Origin: Cryptomeria japonica
Taxonomy: Eukaryota > Streptophyta > Pinopsida > Cupressales > Cupressaceae
Assembly (NCBI RefSeq): GCF_030272615.1
Contig: NC_081406.1
Coordinates: 469,012,400-469,076,399 of the forward strand
DNA length: 64,000 bases
Reading direction: 5' to 3'
In this document: positions 11,697 through 23,081 of the stretch, piece by piece
Position numbering within the stretch: the stretch's first letter is position 1
How the letters are laid out: the number at the start of each line of letters is the position of its first letter
The notes under the pieces: generated by a model
The model's input: only the letters and a program-made list of their open reading frames with translations
The model's database searches: none
Told to the model about the DNA's origin: nothing
Translations under genes and position numbers: made by a program

Positions 11697-12708
11697 TCTA
11701 GAATTGAACACTTCATCATGGAAAGATATCTTTTGTGGTGAAATCCAGCATTGAATGAATTCAGGAAAAAGACAGAATAAAGGTGTATTGAAAACTAGAA
11801 ATGGTGATTTACCTTCCAAAAAAATGAGGATGATTGAAAACCAGAAATGGTGGTTCATACCTCAAGGGTGAAGTTGAAAACCAACAATGGAAAATTTACC
11901 CAAATCAAACTCAATTCACTCCCAATGACTCTTGATGGCTCTCAAGGATTCATAAATAAGTCTTTTGAAGGTTTTAGCATTAAAGTTCCAGATTGCTCCT
12001 AATTGTTTTTAAAAAAGAAATCTCACCTTCAAAGAAGATTGTCTTGTATTATTAATGCATTATCTAGTCCATGTAGAGAGAGCCCTGAGTAAGTCCTCAT
12101 CTACTCATTGTTTTATCACTGATTGAGTTGATGCATATGCTCTGGATGGATCCTAATCAAAATGCTAAGTTGTCTCTTTGGCAAAATGGTCAGATCTACA
12201 TGACAACTCTTGATTGACAAATCAATCAGTTACATAAAATCTCCTCAAGAATGTGCATTAAGCAATAAAAAGGTATACATTTATTACAAATTTTATTTTT
12301 GAAGTATTCTTTTCTAATTTAGTAAGGGTAAAAGTAGAAATGATAAATATTGTTTGTGTAAAAATCTCCGCCAACTCATTATTAGCATTATTATTTTAAG
12401 TTTTAAGTAAGATGGAGGGATAAGAATTAAATTTTTATGACATAACTTGTCATTTAAAATTTTGAAGTAATAATTACTATGATAAAATGCACACATGATA
12501 TGACCACTGCCAACTTAGCAAATCAAGAAACTTTGTACACAACAGTGGCAAGCAGATCATCTGGTTAAGTCTAAAATTAATGAAGGAACATGTGTAATTA
12601 ATTATCACTTGAGATAATATTTCTAGTATTGAAAATATAAAATATTCATTCTTTTATAAGCTTAAACATTCGGCATTGAAGAAGTAGTTCCAAGACACAA
12701 CAAAAAAA
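11697..12708 (+). other. spacer between integrase and accessory ORF of element B
   Basis: About 1 kb without a supported gene. It is AT-rich with short ORFs only. It probably served as leader or intron for expression of the downstream ORF, but I see no convincing splice or promoter signal. Confidence 0.4.
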
Positions 12709-15384
12709 ATGGGGAATAAGAGGAAGATAGAACCAGAGAATTTTAGCTTATACCCTCAAATGGAGAGATTATTAGAACAAGTGGGTTGGTTGAATTTTAT
12801 TAGAATGTACAATGGTTTTGAGCTTGACTTGGTGAAAGAATTTGTAAGAAAATTTCATGTTAATGTCACCAGGGTTGATGGAGAAATTATAGTGGTAACA
12901 CCTCCAGTGGTCAATGAAATTTCAGGGATTCCTATAGAAGGAGAATTTGTAAACAAGGGGAATATCAATTTTGAAGAATTAATTAATACATTTCATGAAG
13001 GGGATGGACCATGACTTGAGTTGCAGGTCCCCAAATGAAACATAAAAGGAGTAAGTAGAAATAGCTTAGAGGAACCCAAGAAGACAACAGTGCTATGGTT
13101 GATGAAATTCTTCACCTATGAAGGTCAATAAGGGATTCTGCTAGGACCAGGTATGCAGTTATTAGCACACTTGAGGTATGGAAACACCCAACCAGAGGCT
13201 ACAATTAATCTTCCAGTTTTCTTGTTTTCCCAAATTTCCTCTATGATAGCTAGCGTGAAAGAAAAGGGTAGTCCAATAAGATATCATAGTTTGATTCATT
13301 TAGTTGTCAAAAATCATTTCTTAAAAAAAAATCTCAAAAAGAAGGGTGGTTACAATTTATGTCTTCCCCTGTTAAGAAAAAGGCCAAGAAGGAACCCATG
13401 GTGAAAAGAGTAAAAATGCAAAAAGGGGAAACCTCACATAAGAAAATAAAAAGATAAATTGAGAAACCTAACCTCACAAAAAAGGAAATATCAAATAAGA
13501 AAAGGGAAGTACACACTAATGAGCCTAGGTTCATAAGAGTTACTCGTAGCTCTTCCAAAAGGGTAAATAAGGAGTATATAAAAGAAAAATATGACCCTAC
13601 TGTTGCCACCTAGCTAGCTCCTGATGACCCATCTTCTCAAATCCTTGGTGATCCTATTGCACAAACCTTTGTGCAAACCCTAGAAGTTTCTCGACCCCCT
13701 AAGAACCAAGAACCAATTCCACCTATTGCCTCCAAATCAAAAGATTATGTAATATTTACTGAGCAAAGAAATGAAAATCCTCCTAAAAAATCCCCACCTA
13801 AAATTATTTCTATTCATGATAGTTCCTCAGATGATTCAGAAGTACAACAATTACCCATCCTCTTCACCTTCAAGAGTCAACACAAAAAACTTGATTCACT
13901 TGAAGAATTTGAAATTGGCCAAAGCTATTAATTGCCCTCTCATCCTCCTAAAACCCAATTACCTTCATCACCACAACCATTTATCATAAGAGGGAAATAA
14001 ATTATGGTCGAAGAAGAAGTTATTGAGAAAAAGGATGAAGAGAGAAGGAATGAGGATAAGGAGCTAATAAGAGACATGGAATTGTCTAGGATAGAAACTA
14101 AGCTTTCTGAAGCTAAAATAAAAATTTGGTTCTTAGAAGAATGTCTAAGACAAAAGAATGAGGAATTACAAAAATCCACTTAGTGTATATAACATATTTA
14201 AAAGGATGCAAATGAAACAAAAGAAAATCTATAAAAACAAATGAGTGAAACAAAGGAAGAACTTTGCCAAGCTAGTACTCAAGCATTGAAGAATGCTGAG
14301 GAATTGAGGACATTGAAAGAGGAGTTAAAATAGAAAGAACAATAGTTCAAGAGCCAAAGGACCCAGATTCATGATCATGAAGATTTAAATTCCTCTTCTC
14401 CTCCATAGTATCTTTCTCTAACTACCCTAAAATATAAGCAGAAGAATGTTGAGTTGAATAAGCAACTTCAAGAAATGCAAAAGTAGAAAAATGAAGCTAC
14501 TCAGAGATTAGAGCAAGTCTCATAGTTATCTTCAACTCTTTTGGCAGTGAGAAAACCTTTTGGAGTCTATCCTTTGTTTCTATAGGAAATATTTTTATAG
14601 TGGAAAATCAATCAACTAGTGCTAGGAAGGAAAACTAAATATGATGACAATAATGATTTTATTGAAGACTTATGTGAGAGTAACCCTGCCTATGAAAATA
14701 AAAAATGTGTTAATATTATTTGCATAGTTTTCTTCTAGGTCATTATTATCAGTATTTCCTAAATATCTTTATTGGCAAAGTTCATATAAGAGCATTTGTA
14801 TCTTTTTTGCAGACCATGTTCAGTGGGAGGGAAAATTGAATCAGCATAGGGAAAGACTGAACAAATTAGGCCTCCCCATCAAGGATGAGACCCCTAGATC
14901 AATACCATTCAAATATAAATTCATCTTCATCTCTAAGATTAACAAAGTAAGACTAGTCTATCAAAGAAATCTCACTACAAGTATTCAATCCTTCAAAGAA
15001 GTACAAAATCAACTTCCCTATAGAGCTCTATAAGTACCCAAGGTAAGATTCAATACCTTACTAGTGCAATTTAGAAGGAGGGAGACTATCTCTCCTCATA
15101 ATATTACCTGAAGCTTGACTAGGGTAAGATTAGTAATTATAGAAGAGAAAGAAATAGATTGGGTAGGGATGAGATTCAGGCCACCATTAATTCTTATGCA
15201 ATTACCACAGTTAAATGCACCAGGCAGCTTTTCAAGAGATGTTTTAAGGGATTGGACTAACATAGTGGAAGAGTGGAATGGATATGTTCCTCCCAAAGAC
15301 TACCATCAATATAACTTCAACCACCTTGACTTAGTCCTATGGATTGAAGAAAAAAATAGGGGTCTTTCAAATCCACAACCATGA
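12709..15384 (+). pseudogene. Element B accessory ORF after integrase (env-like position)
   Basis: A degenerate ORF that would encode roughly 850-900 residues. The N-terminal domain (12709-13330) has MERLLEQVGWLNFIRMYNGF, DGEIIVVTPPVVNEISGIP and LIHLVVKNHF. It resembles the domain found in many plant transposon-associated proteins of unknown function. A Lys-rich and Pro-rich region (13350-13930) with DSSSDDSEVQQLP follows, then a long Glu/Lys coiled coil (14000-14530: KIWFLEECLRQKNEELQ) and a C-terminal segment (14836-15384) with IDWVGMRFRPPL and DYHQYNFNHLDLVLWIEEK. It has several frameshifts and TAG stops. The paralogue in element C starts at 18556. The biochemical role is unknown. No clear transmembrane segment was seen, so env-like refers to position only. 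Confidence 0.65.
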
Positions 15385-15394
15385 TGGTTTATAT

Positions 15395-15411
15395 CAAGAG
15401 AGGGAGGATGA
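15395..15411 (+). promoter_or_regulatory. polypurine tract of element B
   Basis: AAGAGAGGGAGGATGA lies directly before the 3' LTR start (TGAACTC). Such tracts prime plus-strand DNA synthesis during reverse transcription. The position, shortly after the accessory ORF stop, fits. Confidence 0.6.
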
Positions 15412-16877
15412 TGAACTCAAAATATGATACTTTTAATTACAATTTATAATTAAAAACTTTTAATAGTTTGTGAAATAATGTGTCTGGTGGCAGACTTTAT
15501 GCATGCATGTTTATTCCCTTTTACTATTATACTCTGCTAATTAGAAGGTATATTAGAAATAATATTTTGTGACTTAATACATTACTTTTGGTGATTATTA
15601 ATGTTGAATGGTTGAATATTCAGGATTGTTATCATTATATCTTGCTCTATTTTCTTCGAAATACTTTTAAACATGTTGAGGAATTACTACTAGACAGGGA
15701 GTTAAAAACTTCATTTTCAACCAACGTGGAATGCCTAATCTCCTTTGATCACTCCAATTGGAAAGACACTTCTAATTTTCTCCAAGTTTGTTTCACTGGT
15801 TGTTCTTAAGAACATCAACTATCATTTGAAGCAATAAATTTCATTGTGAAATCTTTTGTAGTTAAGTTATTAGTCGTTACTTAGTTAGCAAAGTAACTTT
15901 GCATTTGAATTCAAATAAGGATATATTTATATATCCCATCACTTTCAATAAAAAAACTAGTTAGATAGTTAGTAGGTTAGCCAATAGTTTAGAATCTTCT
16001 TATTATAATTTTAAAATTTTTATATTTCCTCTTGTAATTTAATTGCAATGAAAATTTAAAGTTGATATAGAATATTTGTGTTAAGGATCCCACCAGAGGA
16101 AGAGCAGGGCCCACTCAACCAAAGGGAGGTGATCCTTGTTTAAAAATTGTTTCTATTTCAGTTCTACACATTCATTTTGTTACATTTCTTTATGCACATT
16201 TTTGGTAATCCTTGAAAATTGAAAATCAATTGTAAATTTTTGTAATTGTTTATCTTCATGCAATAACTCTTTGGTAGATGAAGGCATTAGCATGAATTTT
16301 AGTTCATAGTTTATCAATTCAGTTAAAGTTCATCAGTTAATAGTTTCAATTTCATTTTACTTTTTAATGACAATGGTGATTAAGACAAAGATGAGGACGG
16401 AAGCTTTATTGGATTTGTTCATGGAATCTAGTTTGTTTTAAATACTTGGTATATTAGATTTCTAATTTCCTAAAAATGTAAAATAGATTTCATTTATTCA
16501 CAAATAGAATAGATTTACTCTTCTAGCAAGTAAAATAGGATTTGAATTCATATAGAAGTTTAAATATTTTAATCATAAATAGATGCTTCCATGAGAAAAT
16601 TGTGATTGAATTCTATCTAGAGCTCACCGAAAGCACTAGAGTCCTCCTTAGAATAGAGTTAATATTTTTAACTTTAAGATTAAGAAATATCATTAGTATA
16701 GAATTCAGTCATAGAAATAAATCCTAAGAGCTCTTGATGGAGCATGACTGTAAAAAAAGTCACCATTTTCAATGCAAGAATCCCCCCAATCTTGACCCGT
16801 CCTTATCACATACAACTCTAAGATAAACCCAGATTGATATAAAAGGAATTAAATTGTGAGACTTGTGACACCAACAA
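15412..16877 (+). repeat. Element B 3' LTR
   Basis: Begins TGAACTCAAAATATG after the purine tract and ends TGACACCAACA at about 16877, where integrase codons of element C begin. The 5' copy is outside the window, so the ends are inferred from TG/CA and from the flanking coding sequence. No coding region is supported inside. Confidence 0.55.
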
Positions 16878-17731
16878 CCTTTCCCACCACCACCTTCTAA
16901 TGGTAAGTCCTACATATTGGTGTGCACTAACTACCTAACTAAATGGGTTGAGGTTAAAGCCATGAAGCATGCAAGAGACAATAAAGTTGCAGAATTATAT
17001 GAAGAAATTTTTACCAAATATGGGGTGCCTAGAGAAATTCTCACAAACCAAGGAACTCAGTTCACATCCAATCTAGTAATAGAATTGGTAGAAGAATATA
17101 ACATCGGGCACAAGAAGTCAACCCCATACCACCCACAAGCCAATGGGCAAGTAGAGGTTACTAAAAAAGAAATTGAGGCCATTCTCACCAAAACAGTAGC
17201 ACTACATAAGCAAGATTGGGGAAACCACTTACCAAAAGTAATATGGCTTATAGAACAACATGGAAAACTACTACCGAATTAACCCCTAGTTTTGAATTGG
17301 TATATGGTAAAACAATAGTGATGCCCGTATAATTTGAACATAAGACACTCATAATAGAATTGGAATTAGGCATGGATTTGTCACAAGAACAATCAAAGAG
17401 GGTAATGCAATTCAATGAATTAGATGAAATGAGGCAAACAACTCTGTAACACACTGCATTAATCCAATAACAAAGAACCAAATGGCATGATAGGGACATC
17501 AAAAGAAAGAAAATAAAACTAGGTGATTGGTCTTTGTTGTATGATTCACGGTATAAGGATACCATAGGAAAAATTCAAACCTATTGGTTGGGTCCTTATG
17601 AAATTGCAGAGGTATTTCTAAACAATGTTATCAAACTAACAACCCTTGATGATGGTAGATTTAAATTACTAGTAAATGGGGACCAATTATGTCTCTATCA
17701 TAAACTAGTCAATGAGGAGGAGTTCATGTAG
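16878..17731 (+). pseudogene. Element C integrase (truncated)
   Basis: The sequence enters the integrase core at PPPPSNGKSYILVC, so the zinc domain and the first catalytic Asp are lost to the element B insertion. It contains YLTKWVEVKAM, YGVPREILTNQGTQF, HPQANGQVEV and the Glu-bearing TKKEIEAIL. The second catalytic Asp is replaced by Asn (AAC at 17046-17048). After 17280 the frame shifts; the C-terminal part has KLGDWSLLYDSRY, YWLGPYEIAEVF and LVNGDQLCLYHK and ends at 17729. It is clearly related to the integrase of element B. Confidence 0.85.
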
Positions 17732-18555
17732 TAATTTGAGGACAACAAAAATCATACTCTTCCTATAGACATTGAAGGTGGACTTCTGGGTTCAGCAACT
17801 AAATAAAAGGATTATTTTAATCCTTTCACAACAAATTATTTGAGATTATGTGGCTACTCTCTACTCCATTTTTCATTCCACCTCACTTACACTTCATTTC
17901 ATTTTCCCTTTCTCTCACTATCACTTCACACCATATATTCTGATATTTTAATATTCTTGTTGTCAACTTCGCACGTGCCAAAAGTTTATCTCCTTGTGGT
18001 ATCAATCACCTCAAATTGCAAGATATGCAAATGATCTTTTTTGTTCATTATTACTTGAAATGTATCTCTTATTATTATTTCATTACCTTAAATGTATTAA
18101 TTTATGCACTCAAAGTGGCAAAGTGGCAACCTTCCTCAATGATTCTACATGTGAGGACACCTGTCCCATTTTAAGTCAAGGGGAGGAAATTATCCACGCA
18201 AAGTTAGCCAAGTGTCATATGAATATGTGTAATGATAATTTGAAGGAATGTCTTGATAAACATAGAGTTAGTTCTTATTGTTTGCATGTACCCCAAACTA
18301 GGCCATTTATTATCCCTTATTATCATAATTGTACTTTGTCTTTTCAACATGCCTATAGGTGTGGTTTTTCTTTTAACATCTTCTTACAACTAAATATTCT
18401 CCATAGCAAATATAAAATATAATAGAAGTTATTAGAAGGCAATATGTAATTGTGGTGGTAAGGGATGTAAATTTAAATTTAAAAACAAATCTTAGTAGTG
18501 ATTTGAAGGTTTGTTCATAGTTGGGGATTCATGTGGTAAAACAACCTTTACAAAA
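17732..18555 (+). other. spacer between integrase and accessory ORF of element C
   Basis: About 0.8 kb with no supported gene. A 142-codon open frame at 17994-18422 has no recognisable motif and no counterpart in element B, so I treat it as chance. Confidence 0.4.
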
Positions 18556-19367
18556 ATGGGAGGCTCCCCTGTTTGTCATGAACCAATAGAACACACCCTT
18601 ATTTTAGAAGACTCACACTATCAAATATTCAAGGATTGTGGGTGATTAGATTATTTCCTAAAGCTTCATGGCTTCAGTGAAGCCATGGAATTGGAATTTT
18701 CTTTCACTTTGAAGAATGATGAAGCAGTGGTCAAGGGTTTAAGAATCAGGGTTACAGAACAACAAATTACAGAGGTAAAAGGATTGCCTACAACAAGGGA
18801 ACTATATCCTCAAGGGCATGATGCCTGAACAAATAGGGCTAAATTTATAATACATGATGATCCTCCATTGATAGTAATTAAAGAAGGAGAAAGAATATTA
18901 TCTCTTCCACCAGAATGGGTTCCTAGGGCAGTTTATGTCATTTAATATTTGACTTGTGAGGGTCGACACTCTTAGCTTCATTTAGTGCATTTTAAGCACC
19001 TAAGTTAGCTTTGACATAGGAAGTTGATGAATGTTCCAAATTTACTTTATAACATGTTGAAGAAAATGGTAGAAAAAGTTTAGAAAGGTAATGTGAATTA
19101 TGTTTCTCATCATTGTTTGATTCAATTGTTGATAGAAAAGACCCTAGAGGAAACAAACTATGGGATGCCTTGGGATGATTTTATGAATATAACAGGGGAT
19201 AAACCAATAAATATAAGAATTATAGTTGTGGGGAAAGAAGGATCCTCTTCTTCTAAACCACCTCCCACTCAGTCCTTTAATGAAACCCCTAGTGAAGACA
19301 CTCCTCGTTCGCATGAACATAATGAGGAAATTAGGAATCGTAGTGATACCCCTAAATAAACCCCTAT
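18556..19367 (+). pseudogene. Element C accessory ORF, N-terminal part
   Basis: Starting at ATG 18556, this encodes a domain matching the element B accessory ORF by eye: LDYFLKLHGFSEAMELEF against LNFIRMYNGFELDLVKEF, RIRVTEQQITEVKGLP against EIIVVTPPVVNEISGIP, and NVPNLLYNMLKKMVEKV against NLPVFLFSQISSMIASV. It runs on to LEETNYGMPWDDFMNITGD and a Ser/Pro-rich stretch. It is then cut by element D at 19367 and continues at 24426. Stops are mostly TAG. Its function is unknown; by position it is the third ORF of a gypsy element. Confidence 0.6.
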
Positions 19368-20717
19368 TTATAAAGATATGGGATTCAATCCTCTATAACA
19401 ACACAAAAAAACACTCACCTTTCACCTAATGCATGTATCAATAGTACTTCCTTCACAATTAGGCCTATTTCCTAGTAGCCTTTCAAAATGACCTTTTGGA
19501 CCATAATTTTCATCTCAAACTTGATATTAAAAATGTGGGACCTGTTTGGGATACCATTTTATATTTTATTTAACATATCTAAAAATGGGTAGTGGTTCCT
19601 TTGTACGGAATAAGGCAAATTTTGACTGTTCTCTTTTCTATTAGGCCAAAAGGGAGCAGCAAATGGGGTTTTTGGCCATAAATTTTAGTATAGGCTTAAT
19701 ATAAGAAAAATAAAACCACTTTTAGACACCCATATGGAAATTAAATAACATTCCTTGAAATGGGTAGGGTTGTTTTTTAATGAAAGGCTCAAAAGGCTGA
19801 TTGTTTTGTTTATCACTAGGCCTTATTTGACAATTTTCCAATGCTAGAGGCTAGGGCTTGCTCCCAAATTATTCCAAATGATAACACTACTATTACCATA
19901 CATGTAACACATCCAAAAAATTCTAAATGTATATACTTCCAACCCCCAACCCTTCCTCCAAACAAATTCAAGGCATTGTTCACTATTCACTAGTTATTTT
20001 ATGACTGATACATAGAGATATCAGTCAATCATGGCTTCAAAACACACACCAAATATCCAAAAACTATTTTCACCTTTAGGGATTCATAGAATACATAAAA
20101 AAAATACCATTCCACTAAGTTTGAAGTTAGTTCATCAGTGGAATGATGAGGAAACCATTTTTTTGTGCCCTTGGTTACCCTAACCTAGGGTTTCAAGCAA
20201 CTTCAAAAGAAAATTCAATATCTCCTAAACTATCCAATGAAATTTATTGAAACTTGTGGGAAATTAAATAATATTAAATGAACTATAATCCTATTGGTTT
20301 TAGGCTACCAAAATTCCATACAGATCCATACAACACAATAAAGAAACAAAAATACATTAGAAATGTAGAAAATTTGATGTTTTGATTGCTTCTTCTCCTC
20401 CAAATTCATCCAAATGACCTTGTGGTTGATGAAACAAGGGTTTTATATTTTTTCAAACCTTACCCAATGGTTGGAAACCATATTTCAAATTACAACTAAT
20501 TAAACATCATTTTGCGCTTACATGATAATAATGACAAGAAAAGTTGCTTGACAACAATTGCAACTTTTATATTATGACATTCCTAATGGTCTAATGACCC
20601 AACCTAGACTCCTAACCATAAAACATGGTCTAATAAGACCTTATTACATGAAAAAAAAGCAAATTTTTTAAAAATTTCCTTATGGGGGCATGAATCCAAC
20701 TAGGTGCTCTTGCACCA
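19368..20717 (-). repeat. Element D 3' LTR
   Basis: Direct repeat of 23082-24420, with clear identity along its length (for example CACTCACCTTTCACCTA and CCTAACCTAGGGTTTCAAGC). On the minus strand it begins TGGTGCAAGAGCACC next to a purine tract. By eye the two copies differ at roughly one base in ten, suggesting an old insertion. Confidence 0.8.
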
Positions 20718-20731
20718 TACTTCCCATGCAA
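20718..20731 (-). promoter_or_regulatory. polypurine tract of element D
   Basis: The minus strand reads GCATGGGAAGTA just before the LTR start TGGTGC. It is short but in the right place for plus-strand priming. Confidence 0.45.
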
Positions 20732-21499
20732 AATTGACTCATCCCCTTGAGGACAGTGTTGCAAGGTAGGGTCATTTTTTACCATGTGATTCTCTAACCT
20801 CCAAGTGTCTTATCCATCTAGTAAACCCTTCCAATGGACTAAAAAATAAAAATATGCATCATCCCTTGTCTTGTTGAACTCTTTGGCATCTTGGTGATGC
20901 TTCAATTATAGCGACCTACTTGATGGATGACATTTAACCTATGCTACATCTGAGAATGTTATTAAGTCTAGATCATCATATGAAACTACATCTCCTCCTA
21001 CCTTGGAATGAACATCCTTCTTCTTTACCATTGGTGCATACTTGAACTTTCTTTCATTTCCTTTTAGTTTTTCTTTTACCTCTTCACCCTTCCTTTCTAG
21101 CTCTTACATCTGATATTTTGCCTCTATGTTGCTTGCTTAAGTATACCAGCCTCTGAGATGAAAAAAATGATCAAAGTCCCCCTTTGAAAACAATTAATGA
21201 AACACTCCTCATAGCATCATGGCAATATACTTCTTAGGACAACTTTGAATATCCAAAATCAATTCATCTTGACCTTTAACTCAATATCATTTCCCTTCAA
21301 AATCAGATCATTCTTCACTGATGTTGTCTTGGTATCTTCAAGTCTTGAAGTGGATGCAACCTCCATATTCTTCTCTACCCTTATGAACTATTTCCTTCCA
21401 ACCATCATTACATTATATTTCAGGGTCTTCCCTTTATCATCCTCTTTAAAGGGTGTCAAGGTAAAGGAGACACCATTCTTTTCTATCTCATAGGTATTT
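20732..21499 (-). pseudogene. Element D post-protease tail with chromodomain-like end
   Basis: Downstream of protease the minus strand encodes MEVASTSRLEDTKTTSVK and GNDIELKVKMN, then a Lys/Glu-rich stretch (EVKEKLKGNERKFKY), and finally DDAYFYFLVHWKGLLDG, a TAG where Gln fits, DTWRLENHM (about 20870-20760). The last part resembles the chromodomain core (LVKWKG...TWE) that chromoviruses carry after integrase to direct insertion into heterochromatin. The RT, RNase H and integrase genes expected before it are missing. The call of a chromodomain rests on a short match. Confidence 0.5.
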
Positions 21500-21910
21500 C
21501 TTCTCTCATCATACATTGCATGCATGTCAAATTGCCATGTCGCCCTAGCAGAAAATGGCATACATCCATATGCAATATGACACATATAATTTTGTCCTTA
21601 TACCCTCCTATATTGAACTCCACCCAACTTTGTTCATTTACCAAAAAATATTAACCCTCATTCAACCAAGAAACTTTCTAAGGAGTATGATGTGGTATTC
21701 TAGGCAACTTAAGTTTATCAACCATCACAACTAAAACTATATTATTCACGCTTCCTGAATCAATTATAACATTACATACATTACCCATGCACTTACAAGT
21801 TGTCTTGAAGACAATTCTCCTTTGTGATGATTCTTGTCCTTCAAATTACTTGATGAGAGTTCTCCTTACCATAAGTGATTCACCAACCTCTAGAGCAACA
21901 TGTTGTGATG
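21500..21910 (-). pseudogene. Element D aspartic protease
   Basis: The minus strand encodes CNVIIDSGSVNNIV (about 21780-21740), the retropepsin active site with an intact DSG, followed by MVDKLKLP and later MDVCHFLLGRHGN (about 21540), the usual second motif. Frames shift in between. It would cut the gag-protease polyprotein in the particle. The upstream neighbour is gag; the downstream neighbour is the chromodomain-like tail and not RT. Confidence 0.75.
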
Positions 21911-21970
21911 GAAGTTTTACACTTTCATTATCCTCTTCTTGTACCAATTGATTCCTTCTTTATCCTCCAT

Positions 21971-22995
21971 GTGAAGTAGAGGCTTATCCTTCATTACACT
22001 ACCATTCTTTGTGTCCAAATTTATTGCATTGATAGCACCTTCCTGAGAATGTATTTGAGCCTCTTCCTTGTCCACCAAATCTGCCTCCAAAGCTTGATCT
22101 ACCTCCTCTAAATCCACCTCTCTGATATGCCCCTTGTTCTTGGAGTTTGTTTGTATCTTCTTGGTTCTCATAGGACTGTCTTGAAGTGGAAAATAGATCT
22201 CTTCCTCTAGTAGTGATTACTCTGCCCCTAGTTTGTTTATCTTGTCTTCTCTTTATCTCCTCTTCTACCCTAACCGCCAATTGGAAACATTCTTCGATCA
22301 TGTTTGGAAGAGCCATACTCAACTCATCTTGTATATTGAACCTTAACCCATTTGCGTACCTTGCTACCTTCTCCACCTCATCTTTAACATGACCTTCTTT
22401 AATAGCCAACTTATGAAACTCCTTAGTATAAGCCATGACATCTATCTCCTTTTGTTTAAGGTTTTGAAGCTTCCTAAATGTCTAAATTGCATAGTCACCC
22501 TATAGGAATTCACTCTTGATTTTAGCCTCCATTCTATCCCATGAATTTGTCTTTGATTTTCCCTTTTTCACTCTCTCTCCTTGCACAATTCCACAAAGTT
22601 AAGGCAGGGCCTTTCAACTTTGTTTTAGCAAATTTCACCTTTTGTTCATCTACTAGCTCCTTGTATTCAAAATAATTGTGTAGGACATCAATCCAACTAT
22701 CCATCTTCCCACTATGCATGAGAAATTCCATATTCACCTTAGAAATATCTCTCTTGATATCCTTGGGCATCCTAACCATCCTCATCTCTTCAAGATCCAC
22801 CTCTTGCTCATGGGATCCTCCTTGAGGGTTTTCATTCTCACCCCCTTCCTCTTCCTCTTGGTCACCCTCATCTGTAGTGGCCTAACCTTTTCGTTGGTTT
22901 GTTTCAAGTGCTTCAATTCTGGCTAAAAGAGCTTCCTGAAACTCTTTCATCAATCTAATTTCAATAGAAATGACTACACTTCCCTTAGGAGGCAT
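21971..22995 (-). pseudogene. Element D gag with zinc knuckle
   Basis: Starting at ATG 22995 (PPKGSVVISIEIRLMKEF), an acidic region is followed by the capsid-like part KMDSWIDVLHNYFEY, KVKFAKTKLKGPALTLW (about 22700-22600) and VEKVARYANGLRFNIQDEL (about 22360). A Gly/Arg-rich stretch (RGGFRGGRSSFGGRF) precedes the knuckle CYQCNKFGHKEW, then TAG, then C (22037-21997): the residue before the last Cys is a stop where Gln is usual. Gag packages the RNA. Frameshifts lie near 22480. Confidence 0.8.
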
Positions 22996-23066
22996 CTTGT
23001 CCTTTCAAATTATAACTTTTCCCTCTTTGAACAATAAAATTTTTCCTTCAAATGATCAAAACCTAT

Positions 23067-23078
23067 GCTTTGATACCA
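23067..23078 (-). promoter_or_regulatory. primer binding site of element D
   Basis: The minus strand reads TGGTATCAAAGC right after the 5' LTR, one base from the canonical TGGTATCAGAGC complementary to initiator tRNA-Met. Confidence 0.7.
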
Positions 23079-23081
23079 ATT

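Larger units (their letters stand above)
10116..16877 (+). mobile_element. Element B: gypsy element 3' half with accessory ORF
   Basis: This is the right-hand part of a plus-strand OTA-type (Tat/Athila-like) gypsy element. It runs from RNase H through integrase to a spacer, a long accessory ORF, a polypurine tract and a 3' LTR. Its left part lies beyond element A, which is inserted in its RNase H. The right LTR end abuts integrase coding sequence of element C, so B is inserted in C. The order integrase then extra ORF then LTR is the position of the env-like gene in Athila-type elements. Confidence 0.75.

Noticed and set aside
17994-18422. A 142-codon plus-strand open frame between integrase and accessory ORF of element C
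   Set aside because: No motif is recognisable, composition looks random, and element B has no counterpart in its spacer.
21245-21493. Plus-strand 82-codon open frame in element D
   Set aside because: The minus strand here continues the post-protease coding region of D, so this is its antisense shadow.
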